A stretch of DNA of 64,000 nt, from positions 124,760,922 to 124,824,921 of the forward strand of contig NC_035448.2 in NCBI RefSeq assembly GCF_002127325.2. Direction: 5' to 3'. Each line of letters starts with the position of its first letter. The stretch's first letter is position 1. Source of the stretch: Helianthus annuus. Its lineage: Eukaryota; Streptophyta; Magnoliopsida; Asterales; Asteraceae. Position numbers and translations under genes: made by a program. Under the pieces are notes generated by a model. The model was not told where the DNA came from. It saw only the letters and a program-made list of their open reading frames with translations, and made no database searches. This document shows, one piece after another, positions 54,459 to 64,000 of the stretch.

Positions 54459-57400
54459 TCATAAAAATCTTTCACCCCTTTGGCCATTCCCTCGACCATT
54501 TTCCCAAAAATCTTTTTTCACTTTTCCATTGAAAACCTTTTCGACATCAAATTCATTCTTTTCAGAATAGAATTGATTCGAAATTTCAACTTTTCCAACT
54601 TTTGATTTTAAATTTTCAGCCCGCAATGGTGGAAAGTTAACATCATCCATTGGTGGTACTGAGTTTTCACTTTTTACCTCAACTTGTGGCTCCTCTGACT
54701 TTGACGAGTCAGATTCATTGCCAGATTTCACATCTGTTTTCTTAGCAACCCATGTTTGGTTGCTAAGATTTACCCTTCTTTTGTAAAACCTTTTCGAACA
54801 TTCACCAACTTCATATGTTGAGTTTTTAAACACTTTGAACTTTTCAGTTGGTGTTTCAGTTTTATTAACAACTTTTTCTTTGAGTTTAGAAGACACTTCC
54901 TATTTTGTGTTGGTTGCCTTTGGACAGTTCTAGGCAATGTGACCAACTTCTTGACATCGGTAACAGGTTCTTGTCTCTTTTCTTAGATGAACTCCATTCT
55001 TCTCATGTTTCTGTTTTTCAGCAAAGAACGCTTTGTTCGATAGCTTTCAGAATGAGCTCTTTGCTTCTTCCTCAGAACTTGACCCTGAAACAAATACTGT
55101 TTTTGTTTTAGAAATTTGTTCATTTTTATGATTTTCTGGTAAAGTAAAACCTAAGCCTTTCTTTTTGAAGTTACTGTTATGGTTTGGTTTCTTTTGAAAA
55201 CAAGAACCAGAACCGTAACCTTTTTTCTTGTTTAATCTTTGTTGAACTCTTGAAGTGTATTTTTTAGGTTTTTCAGTAAGATTTACATCTTTTATTTCGG
55301 AAATATTATTTTCTGTTAATTTGAAAACCTTTTTGATCATTTCAGTTTTTACACCTCTTATTGGAAATTCCTCATCAGAATATAATTTGTCTGAATCATT
55401 CAAAGTATATGCCACTTTGATTGGTTCGTCATTCAAATTAGATTTTGATAACAGAAATTCTTTATTGTAAACCCTTTTGACCAACGATTTTGGACTGTCA
55501 ACTGATGAACTCAAACTCTCAGATTCGGATTTTGACTCTGACTCCTCATCTCTATCCAACACCTGATCGACCACCTTTTTTATTAACTCAGACTCATGAT
55601 CAGTGTCAGACGATGTGAATGTGACATCAATATTTTCTGGTAACTCATCAGTTGTTTCAGACTTTAATTTTATATTGACTGCCTTTTTGACTTGCTCCTC
55701 ATTTGGTTTTTTGGGAGAATAACCTTCCCAAATCAGAGGCAGACACTTGTTGTAACTGACACTTTGTTTCTTACCAGTATCCTTCTCTTTTGGCTTCTCA
55801 TCTTGAAATGCTTCAAAACCTGCAACAGTAGGATAAATTCTGTTAATCAAATAATCAAAACTTGAATAACTTTGCAGCAATCGTCTGATTCTCTCATTTT
55901 CTATCTTTTCTGTCTCCAGCTCCTACTTCAACTTTGCACATTCTTCAATATAGTGATTGATAGCCTTCTGCTTAGACATCATCACTGCATTCATCATGGT
56001 TAAGGCATCTTCTCTTTCAGAATTTGTCTTTTGCAAACTATTCACTGTTTTATTCAACACATCATATGATTCTTTCACATAATTGACATCGAATAACAAT
56101 TTTTCTTTCATCTTGTCCAACTCACTATATTTCTCATCTTTTTCTTCACAAAGTTTGCATGGTTCCAAACACTTTAGACATGGTTTGGAGACTTCAACAA
56201 TCTTTTCAACTTCGATTAACTTTTCAACTTCAACTATCTTTTCAATTTCAACCACCTTCTCAACATCTTTAACTTGTTCAGATTTCTCCTCCTGAGCAAC
56301 ATTCTCACATTTCACCTTTTTCTATTCTTTTGCTGCTCGTTTCTCCTTCAGCTTCTCCAATCTATCTGCAAAATAAAATTTAAAACTTTCAGGAGATAAT
56401 TGAGTTTTTCCAATGTTTATTTGAATTTCTTCTTCATTATCACTGTTATCAGTTGATGATTGATTAAACACTTGTGTCTATTCTGAATTGTCATCTGAAG
56501 AAACAAACTCTCCAACTTGATTTTTCTCAACCCTATCAAACATATCCATCCATTCTTTCATCAAATCTGGTTCTTGAACTATTTGTGCAATAAATGCTCC
56601 AAGCTTTGAATCAGGTGGAATGTATTTATCCCAGCTAAAACCTTCTGCCACTTTTTCATCATCTTGATCTATTATACCATAAAGAGCTCTCTTTGATGAC
56701 TCTTCGATCTCCTTCTTAGCATGTGCAGTTTGTGATTCTTGTTGTTGATACGGTTGTTGAGCAACTTGTTGATAAATTGCTTTCCGATAGTAATCATTAT
56801 TCCCGAACGGATTCTGAGCTCGTCCTGCTTCTCGATTAGTACATTCCCTCTTGAAATGTCCTTTTTCCCTGCATCGAAAACAAGTAACTTTAGATTTATC
56901 AAAACCCAAAGTAGAAACATTTGCATCAACACACTTGCTAAACACCACTTAATATCCATAAGCTCCATTTCCTTAGCATCGATCTGATCATAATCCTCTT
57001 TTGTCAACATAGGATTTCCGACCCTTCCTGCAATCAAACCCTCATATGATTCTAACACTGTAGCAAGTAATGCCATGTGACCTTTAGCTACTTCTTCAGA
57101 GAAATTTTGACCATTCTGAAGATGCAATGCGATGTTGCAATGTAATACATGACCAGTACTGCTGTTTGAGCTTTGGAACTGATGACTTGAGGTTGAAACA
57201 TTCGGACTAACACTCGAGTATGAAGAAAATCCACTGCTGCTGTTTGGACTTTGATTGATTGATCCAGATGAGTTTTCTGCGCTGAAAGCGGTTTGAACCT
57301 TCGGACTTGCTTCAACATTCTGAACATTCCCTTTGTAATACATCTTGATGTCTTGTTGACCACTTGGATTGTTCATTCTAGCAATCTTCTGTTGTTCAAG

Positions 57401-58090
57401 ATCTTGTCCTTCAAGCTTTTCAATGAACTGAGAAATTGTCAATTTATCATATTCTCCAGTATTCTTTAAGATCATCAAATATGTACCCCATTCTTTCTGA
57501 GTTAAAGCATCAGCTAATTTGTCAACCCATTCTTCTCGATCTTTGCTTATATCCAACAAAGACATTGATCGAACCAAATGACAATATCTTTCAATCAGCA
57601 TCTTTGTAGTTTCACCTGGCAAACTCGTAAACAAGTCAAATTCTTTCTTTAACAATGAGTTCTTACTCCTGATCATATCTGTACTTCCCTCAAACTTAAT
57701 TCGAAGTGCTTCCCAAATCAATCGTGAAGTATTATCGTGTTGAAGTAATATGAAGATGTCTTCTTTCACAGCTTGCTGAAGTAGACTGATCATCATCTTT
57801 TCTGCTTTGTACATGTCTTGTTCTTTGTCCGACAATTCAGAAATTGTTTTATTAACTCCCACATCTGTACGAGGTTTAACATACTTTTTCTCAATACATT
57901 CCCAAGACCTCAAATGATTATCTTGAACCCAATTTTCAAAACGATCTTTCCAACCATAGTATTCTTTAATGCCCATTAGCTTCGGGGGTTTTTGCAACGT
58001 TCCTGTTTCATTTTCCATGTTCACGCTCTGAGCAATGGTAACAGGAGTACTCGGGGCAGTAGCAAATGCGTTGTAAAACTCTTCTTCCAT
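54459..58090 (-). pseudogene. gag: gag of element C, interrupted many times
   Basis: Starts at 58090 (MEEEFYNAFATAPSTPVT). Order as in A and B: capsid (WKDRFENWVQDNH, KKEFDLFTSLPGETTKMLIE) to about 56950; zinc knuckle CFRCREKGHFKREC near 56850; acidic coiled coil with a VEKIVEVEKLIEVEK repeat near 56220; Cys-rich CLKCLEPCKLCEEKDEKY; a second knuckle CYRCQEVGHIA (with a stop before NCP) near 54930; and a basic tail (KKDFWENGRGNGQRG). There is a frameshift near 56940 and stops near 56476, 56322, 55922, 55046 and 54900. The protein is clearly homologous to, but far diverged from, gag of A and B. Confidence 0.85.
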
Positions 58091-58099
58091 GTTTCGGTA

Positions 58100-58400
58100 A
58101 AAAAATTCACAAACACAGCTTTCAAACGAAATGCACTCTTCAAGCGAAATGAACTCTTCACACGATATGACTCCTTCACACGAAATGAACCCTTGATACG
58201 AAATGGCTCCTTCAAACGAAATAAGCGATTTCATGCGAAATGGATGATTTCGTACGAAATGACTAACTTCAAACGAAATGAATGATTTCGTGTGAAATGA
58301 CCTGATCTCAAGCGAAATGATGATTTCATGCGAAATGAATCAAATCTCAAACGAAATGATGATTTCGTGCGAAATGGAAGAATCAATTCGCGTGAAATGA
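58100..58400 (-). repeat. Leader array of CGAAATGA motifs in element C
   Basis: The plus strand repeats TTCAAACGAAATGA, TTCGTACGAAATGA, TTCATGCGAAATG and CACACGAAATGA about every 20 bases, at the same place as the GGTTCGCT array of element B. The fullest form, TTTCGTACGAAA, is a palindrome. Confidence 0.85.
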
Positions 58401-58621
58401 TGCTGATGTCATACTTTCGGCCATGTTTTTGTCAAATTGATCAACTATTAGGTCGATTTTATGTCTAATTCTTTCAAGGCTTTGTTAAAACAGACTTTCG
58501 CTTATAATGTGTGAAATTCAATCCATTTTAACCGTAAAATTTTGTTAATTTTGAAAAAGAAGGTGTAGAAGTCAAAATTTTGATGAAGCCAAGCTGAATT
58601 CGGTAAGAACTGTTCCTCCTG

Positions 58622-58634
58622 TGCTCTGATACCA
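58622..58634 (-). promoter_or_regulatory. Primer-binding site of element C
   Basis: Minus strand TGGTATCAGAGCA, two bases from the LTR end. Confidence 0.85.
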
Positions 58635-58636
58635 CT

Positions 58637-59037
58637 TGTAGGATCGTTTTCACGACCAAAACAAGTCGTTCAGAAGGGTTCCGATCAATACGAGAGGCAG
58701 AAACTAACGTATCGACTTTGAAACAGCTTGATTTACACTCTAAATGTCTTTTTGATTGATGTAACAGCTTTTTATAGCGAGTAGACACTTCAGCAGCACT
58801 TCGGCTCTGGAATCGAAAAGTTACAAATGAAATCACCAAGGCTACTATTTATAGGTAGAGCCATTTCGCACGGAACCACTCATGCGAAATGATCATTTCG
58901 TACGAAATGGCTTCACCATTTCATGCGAAATGGACTTTCAACACTAAAACCCTATTTTCTCGAACAACGTGCCCTGATCTTTCTAATCTATTACAAGACT
59001 CGATACAAGACGAAGTCGACAGACATATGCACCAACA
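58637..59037 (-). repeat. 5' LTR of element C (401 bp)
   Basis: Minus strand from TGTTGGTGCATATGTC to CGATCCTACA. It contains TTTCGTACGAAA and ATTTCGCATGAAA motifs, a TATA box TATAAATAG (plus strand CTATTTATA, 58847-58855), then GATTTCATTTGTAAC, as in elements A and B. Confidence 0.88.
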
Positions 59038-59850
59038 AGAGTCAAAGGTGAAAATGATAAGTGTGTGTAGATCATAGAAGTACAAGATTTGAGTTGGAAA
59101 CTTACAAGAATCGCGAGAAATCGAGAGAAAAGAGGGCTTGTGTGCAGCTGGTCGAATGAGAGAGCTGTCACATCACTTGTGATGTGACATGGGGTATTTA
59201 TAGGTTGCCAAAGAGGGAAAGTGCATAGGTGTCGGATAGGATGGCACCGATCGGATGGCAATCCGATCGAATGGCAATTCCGATCGGATGGACATTCGAT
59301 CGATTGGCCATTCGATCGAGTGGCTCCGACGTGTTGCGTTTCAGCGTTTCGTTTCGCGTGTTGGACGTTGCGATGCGTTTAAGCGAGGGGGCGATGCGAT
59401 TACATTACCGACCCTCACATAAATACTATATCTAACATATAATCATCATAAATAACTTGCGTTTAGCATTTGCGATTAAGGTTGCATTGCAGTAGAGTTG
59501 CGATTGCGCTTCGATTAATCACCACAAACATAAAGTAAACATGCACAAGTAACACACACACGTAAAACAATATTCAGAATCTATTGATCAAGGCGCAAAT
59601 GCGATTGCGATGCGATTAGCGAATAAAGCGATAAAGCGATAAAACATGCGATAAACATCGATTAAACATCGATTATTAATAGATACTCCACATAATACAA
59701 CTAAAGCGATTAAAATATAGAGTTCGATTACGAGTCAAAGAAGTCAAAGCAGTAGATAAGCAAGGAGTGACAGATCGCAAGTAGCAATCTTTTCTTCCTT
59801 TGACTTTGACTTTGATTTTGATTTTGACTTTCGGAACACGGGGTGTTACA

Positions 59851-60698
59851 CTTCTTCATGTTTACATTAGTTGTACGGTACAACTAGCATGTCATTTTTT
59901 TCTTTCTTTTGCCTTCTCGCACAACCAGAAAACCCACAAACCCACAGTTTGACTTTGTAATTGCATGTAATAAGCGTATAAAGTCACGTCAAAATGACCA
60001 AATCCGTCGTTTCTTCTTACCAACAGGTGGTCTTCTTTTTCCTTGTACGTACCAGCCGACACACCCTTTTGTTCACATTGAACTTCTCGATTGACACCAA
60101 TGGATCACATAGATTCTTTTGTTCACGTAGAACACTTCTTCTCTCGCTTTTCCTCTTCTCAATTGATTCACATAGAATTCCTCTTTAATCGGACTTAACG
60201 AATCACACAGATTCTTTTAAGGCTCTCACAGAACCTTTGCACCACAAACACTGATTTCTTCTTGATCACACACCATCCGGTTCACCCAGAACCCTTTCTG
60301 ATCTTGATTTCATCTTCTCTGCGATCACATAGAGCTCGGTACATCTCGGTTCACATAGAACAATCTTGGTCGCACAAATCTTCTTCTTTGTTTTATTTTC
60401 CCGGCTCACTCAAAACCTCCGCTGCTACTGCTATTTTTTATTAGAATTAATGTATCTTTCCTTATTCTTCTACGACTTCTTGTTCACCTAGTATTACTCA
60501 CACAGAACCAATTCTTCTCTCTTGGTCTCTTGATGGTAATCAACGGAACATAATACATTTATCTCAATCTTTCTTCCTCTTCAATGATCTTTATCTCTTT
60601 TTTCAGCCCAGTAGCAAACCAGGGTCGCTTCCCTCTCATCGAAAATGACTCTAAAACCTGCCAATCCCTTCGTACGAGCTTATAGATCTGAAACCAAA
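59851..60698. other. No gene; rightmost part of the element H insertion and 5' interior of element I
   Basis: T/C-rich sequence with repeated TTCACATAGAAC / CACACAGA phrases every 25-60 bases (60060-60520). No coding frame. The border between H and I could not be fixed. Confidence 0.4.
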
Positions 60699-61032
60699 TG
60701 TTGGATTTTAAACTTCAATCACTCACAAACAAACTCACAAATTGATGATTGTTTATTGCTTTCGAAAACCCACACCTCAATTTCATTAGACAATGCAAAT
60801 ATATACATAGACCATGCATACGTGATGACTGAAGTGCACCCACGTTTTGATCCACTACAAACTAATCCTAAAGATTTGCATCTATAAATTCACTACTTAG
60901 ACTCAATCAAACACATAAAACATGTGACTAAATACAACCTTCTCTGTTGACCCGTTTGACCTGTATCCTATTACGAAGGTCCATTAATTGTACCTGATAA
61001 CCCGATTTAGAACCCGTCAAGATTAACTAACA
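60699..61032 (-). repeat. 5' LTR of element I (334 bp)
   Basis: TGTTGGATTTTAAACTTC to ATTAACTAACA on the plus strand. Next to it the minus strand has TGGTTTCAGATC as a primer-binding site. Confidence 0.82.
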
Positions 61033-61384
61033 ACATACATATGCATTAGGAACAGGCTTGCATTTATTGGGACAATATTAGGACATTGCATTCATTTGTT
61101 AACATATGCATTTTGCATGTTTGTGTCTGGTTTGGAACAGAAAAGCATACATATGCATTTGTTATAGAAAATGCATACATATGCATTAGGAACATGTTTG
61201 CATTCATTTGGATAGTATTAGGACTTTTCATTCATTTGTTAACATGCGCATTTTGCATGCTTGTTAACATATAGCATTTTGCATGCTTGTTAACATATAG
61301 CATTTTGCATTTGGAACAGAATTGCATACATATACATATGTATTTGGAATAGGTTGGCAGCATGATATGGGTCAATGAGTTAGG
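61033..61384. repeat. Interior of the outer element with a GCATACATATGCATT minisatellite
   Basis: Units of about 110-125 bases contain GCATACATATGCATT, GGAACA.G.TTGCATT and CATTCATTTGTTAACAT; a shorter 27-base unit TTGTTAACATATAGCATTTT is repeated near 61235-61310. It continues the phrase interrupted at 33041. No gene. Confidence 0.7.
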
Positions 61385-62268
61385 TGTTGGATATAATGTT
61401 CAATTGTCGAATAAGATTCAACGTTGCCGTCAAGGTACGACCCAAAGAGTTACACTTTGGGACAACGAACATTTAAAGGTGTTTTAATCGTTAATCACCG
61501 GATCACGAAATAATAAGCGGAATAAAAGAAATGGGTAATTATTTAGAATAATTACGGAAAGTAGGTTTAAATATTATAATTAATTTGTTAATTATAATAA
61601 ATTACATATATATAGATATATATTGTTAATTATCTAGATAATTAAAAAGAGAAATAATTGTTTTAATTGTGAGATAATTATGAAGGAGTTGTGTTCAGAA
61701 TACAATTGGTTTAAAATAAAAGATATATCTTTTATATATTAGCTCTCATAAAAATCTCAAAATTAAAAACTCTCAATTAAAAATATACATATGGAACTTT
61801 TAGTTGAAATTGGAATGCTTTCAAAAGTCCAAAAGAAACAGAACAAAAATAGGATACGAAAAACTTCAATTTTTGGTTGTTTCTTGGCCGTCGCAAAGAG
61901 AAAAGGAAGAGAAGGAGCGCTTGTGAAATTTTAATTGGCTAGTAAAACAAACCTTTTTGTTTCTTCGATTACGCATAAGGTAAAGTTTTGAACTTTATTT
62001 TCTTCAGATTAAGGTTTCGTTTGAAATCGTTTTAAACATACAAATTCGATTTCGTGGTTAACGATCATCTAGCGAGATCGTTCGTTGAACCAATATGTCT
62101 TTCTTGGTAGTCACGATTCTTTATTTTATTTTAACCTATTTTGATTGTAAGGAGATCGCTGGTGGAATCGGATTAGAACCGAACCTCGTGTACATGTTTT
62201 CCGATGCGTTTAGTTTGTTTGACAAATTACTAAAATTATTTTCTAAAAGTTACACGAAAATTCCAACA
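61385..62268. mobile_element. Solo LTR (884 bp) of an LTR retrotransposon
   Basis: Starts TGTTGGATATAATG and ends AAAATTCCAACA, flanked by exact TTAGG (61380-61384, 62269-62273). No coding frame of note and no internal sequence. AT-rich with a likely TATA region near 61600. Confidence 0.85.
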
Positions 62269-62274
62269 TTAGGA

Positions 62275-62420
62275 TGCAGGATATGGTAATGGGTCATGGT
62301 GATATGGTTTACAGGTTTGTATGATATGGGACTGGGTCATGGAACAGGTTTGTATGATATGGTAATAGGTCATGGAAAAGGTTTGTATGATATGGTTTGC
62401 AGGTCTGGGAAGATACATGG
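62275..62420 (+). repeat. Imperfect 42-bp tandem repeat
   Basis: About three to four copies of a phrase like GGTTTGTATGATATGG followed by GGTCATGGAA.AGG, in the interior of the outer element. Confidence 0.75.
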
Positions 62421-62640
62421 AACAAGTTTGCTAGGATATTGTAATGGATCAATCAGTTTGGATGGGTCAAACCATCGCAAAATGGGTAATGGGTTTGGAT
62501 TTTGGAGGGTTAATTAGTTTGTTTAAAGGGTGTTGGAATATTAAAACCATAGGGGTGCATACTGTAACGATAAAAGGGTAGTTTAGTCTTTTCACGGGAT
62601 TTTTAAATGAGAGATAACAGTTATGTGACGGCAGATGTGC

Positions 62641-62708
62641 GGACTATGAAAGATAGAAACCACGAGGGGGCAAAGTGCAAAAATAAGCTTCAGGGAGGTA
62701 TCTTGCTC
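62641..62708 (-). repeat. Right arm of the outer inverted repeat
   Basis: Reverse complement of 28525-28587 with a few changes. A second related phrase, AAACCACAAGGAGGCAAAAT, follows at 62717-62740, so the right end has two such units. Confidence 0.65.
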
Positions 62709-62839
62709 CCGTCATCAAACCACAAGGAGGCAAAATGCATTTAACTCAAACATTTAATTTAACCATCCAAAAATATAATGTTTTCATACATGTAAGAGAG
62801 ATTTTAGGTTCAAATCTCCTTATCTACATAACCTTTTTT

Positions 62840-63024
62840 TTAAATAAAAGTCTTAGTCGATAAGATTTCCATATATTTGATTTATGTAACAGTGTGTAAT
62901 TGTGTATATTTTCCATAGTTAGTTACCCTTGTTTAGGAATGATAGCTGTAAATCAGTGGTATTCTCCACTATATATTCTGTAACATTTTCCTTGAAGAAT
63001 GACAAAAACATTTACAAGTTTTCA
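62840..63024 (+). repeat. 3' part of the 5' LTR of copia element K
   Basis: AT-rich sequence (CTTAGTCGATAAGATTTCC, TGTGTATATTTTCC, ATTCTCCACTATATATTCTG) running into the primer-binding site at 63025. The LTR start could not be fixed because the second LTR is outside the window; the last bases before the site are TTTTCA. Confidence 0.6.
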
Positions 63025-63038
63025 TGGTATCAGAGCTC
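63025..63038 (+). promoter_or_regulatory. Primer-binding site of element K
   Basis: TGGTATCAGAGCTC, initiator tRNA-Met type. Confidence 0.85.
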
Positions 63039-63118
63039 ATACCATCACCTCCGCCTTTTTTTGTCTTCTTTTTTCGCCGCAGACCACGGTCGTTCTGGCC
63101 TCTTCCTTCTGTTCAGTA

Positions 63119-64000
63119 ATGATGGGAGACAAATCCATCGACCAAATCAATGCCAAACCTAATGAAAAACTTGTTATAGCCCTTCATCCTGCATACACAG
63201 TTACAAACATTCAGACTAAGGTCCGGATCCTTGACGGGACAAAGGTCACTTATTCCTCATGGGTCAAACTTTTCACCTTACACGCCCGGGGGTATAAGGT
63301 CCTTCGTCACATCGATGGTACGCCATCACCACCAAAAGAAGATCCAACCTATGAAGCCTGGGAAGAACTTGATGCTGTGGTTTTACAATGGATATACGAA
63401 ACTGTGTCTGATGAACTGTTCGTTCGGGTACTTAAAACCGAATCTAATGCCCGAGAGGCATGGGTCCGCATCTCTAAGTTGTTCCTCAACAACAAGGGTT
63501 CTAGAGTCGCGACTCTAGAACATGAATTCTCCAATTTGAAACTGAAGGCCATGCCTTCCCTTGAGGCTTACTGTCAACGCCTTAGGGAATTGGCTGATAT
63601 GCTAGATGATGTCGAAAGCCCAGTCCCAGAAAGTCGACTCATCATCTAGCTTGTTCGCGGACTACCACCGGAGTACTACACCACTGCCTCTCTCATCAAT
63701 CAGAACCTCCCCTCCTGGGAGGATGTTATCGGGATGCTACAGCTTGACCACCAAAGACAAATGGCTCGTGACTCTCTTAGTGATGCAAACGCTAACACTG
63801 CCCTAGCAGTAGTGTATTCTGAACCAATTGTTGCAGCCACCTATGTGCCTCCCCAGCGCCGCCCCAATTCCTCCTCTGCTCCCAGAGGTAATTATCATGG
63901 TGGATCCAACAACAGACATAGGTCAGGTAAGTCCACTCGGCCCAACAACCAAAACAACCAGACTCGTGGTGCTTGGCCCAACTACTACGACCCACCCAAC
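63119..64000 (+). pseudogene. gag: gag of Ty1/copia element K (Ale/Retrofit-like), one premature stop, continues past the window
   Basis: Starts with ATGATG at 63119 (MMGDKSIDQINAKPNEKL). It reads the UBN2-type capsid: WVKLFTLHARGYKVLRHIDG, YEAWEELDAVVLQWIYETV, AREAWVRISKLFLNNKGSR, HEFSNLKLKAMPSLEAYCQR, LADMLDDVESPV. A TAG at 63647-63649 interrupts SRLII|LVRGLPPEYYTTASLI; CAG (Gln) is expected there. The frame stays open afterwards through a Pro/Asn-rich region (VPPQRRPNSSSAPRG) to the window edge. A short gag with this capsid type and a 5' LTR just upstream fits the Ale/Retrofit lineage. The zinc knuckle and pol would be to the right. Confidence 0.87.

Larger units (their letters stand above)
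52546..59037 (-). mobile_element. Pol-less SIRE-like element C (gag-only, TR-GAG-like)
   Basis: A minus-strand element: 5' LTR 59037-58637, primer-binding site, motif-rich leader, gag with many stops, then directly the untranslated block shared with element B. No pol sequence lies between the gag end (about 54440) and that block (53768). It is inserted in the Tekay-like LTR. The right flank is AGAGT, and AGAGT also occurs at about 52541-52545, so I place the left end there, but no 3' LTR is recognisable and the 3' end must be truncated or rearranged. Confidence 0.75.
50958..59850. mobile_element. Tekay-like Ty3/gypsy LTR (solo LTR), about 2.4 kb, split by element C
   Basis: Starts TGTCACACCCCAACCG and ends CACGGGGTGTTACA, flanked by an exact duplication CTTCT (50953-50957, 59851-59855). 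No gypsy coding sequence, primer site or purine tract lies between the ends, so it is a solo LTR. Both halves (50958-52545 and about 59038-59850) carry the palindromic motif ATCCGATCGGAT with GGC after it, which shows that they belong together. The strand of the parent is uncertain because LTR ends are not polar enough here. Near the right end GACTTTGACTTTGAT repeats occur, typical of this LTR type. Confidence 0.85.
33042..61032 (-). mobile_element. LTR element I, expanded to 28 kb by nested insertions
   Basis: LTRs at 33042-33369 and 60699-61032, about 330 bp each, same orientation. Flanks GCATA and ACATA form a 5-bp duplication with one change. A purine tract next to the left LTR (minus strand TATGGGGGTGAA, 33370-33381) and TGGTTTCAGATC next to the right LTR (minus strand, 60686-60697) show it is on the minus strand. 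Removing it rejoins a host phrase GGAACAGAAATGCATACATATGCATT, which occurs again at 61135. No coding sequence assignable to I itself was found; its visible interior is about 0.2 kb on the left and up to 0.8 kb on the right. Confidence 0.8.

Noticed and set aside
59150..59200. TGTCACATCAC..GTGATGTGACA hairpin as a transcription terminator
   Set aside because: Short stem of 11 pairs in a plant LTR; intrinsic terminators of this kind are bacterial.

Overview
This is nuclear DNA of a flowering plant: GT-AG introns, a plant-specific NPH3/NPY-type gene, and dense Ty1/copia and Ty3/gypsy retrotransposons with PIF/Harbinger, hAT and Mutator-like DNA elements. The mix (SIRE-type copia elements with an extra 3' gene, Tekay-type LTRs beginning TGTCACACCCC) suggests a daisy-family (Asteraceae) genome, but that is inference and not proven here. 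No tRNA, rRNA or CRISPR was recognised.

Only two ordinary host genes are visible, in a gene island at about 18.2-27.2 kb. One is a four-exon plus-strand gene for a 625-residue NPY-clade BTB-NPH3 protein (20441-22671). The other is a five-exon minus-strand gene for a 611-residue coiled-coil protein with a repeated LVK..SRLEKE motif (24329-27050). Two related Harbinger-type MITEs lie in inverted orientation on either side of the first gene.

Left of the island: a minus-strand SIRE-like copia element cut by the window edge (element A, 1-5572), a very long ATGT microsatellite, a decayed Tekay-like gypsy pol with a chimeric junction, a Harbinger transposase pseudogene, and a copia-type element (F, 12561-17506) with near-identical LTRs but a decayed interior. 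Right of the island is a nested stack. A Mutator-like shell (inverted ends near 28.52 and 62.71 kb) holds a Harbinger element that captured part of a glycerol-3-phosphate dehydrogenase gene, itself split by a small LTR element (D). The same shell holds an LTR element (I, 33042-61032) which contains a gypsy-type transposase-like gene (H). H is split by a solo LTR (36359-36919), by the complete 12.3-kb SIRE-like element B (37527-49803), and downstream by a Tekay-type LTR (50958-59850) which is itself split by the pol-less element C. Target-site duplications support most of these junctions: GATCC, ATACA, GAAGA, CTTCT, TTAGG and TTA are exact; GCATA/ACATA and GATGA/GATAA differ by one base. A copia gag with its primer-binding site enters at the right edge.

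The most interesting biology is in the SIRE-like family. Element B has an intact 1,144-residue pol and a broken gag. It also has a roughly 0.8-kb untranslated block shared with the divergent, opposite-strand element C, containing a hairpin with two compensatory base-pair changes. After it comes a separate spliced gene (47610-49305) with a promoter-like region resembling the LTR core promoter. Its leader, internal promoter and intron are filled with a GGTYCGCT motif, while neighbouring LTR families carry arrays of their own short palindromes. Most features are transposon-derived; B's pol and accessory gene and the two host genes are the only coding regions that look intact.
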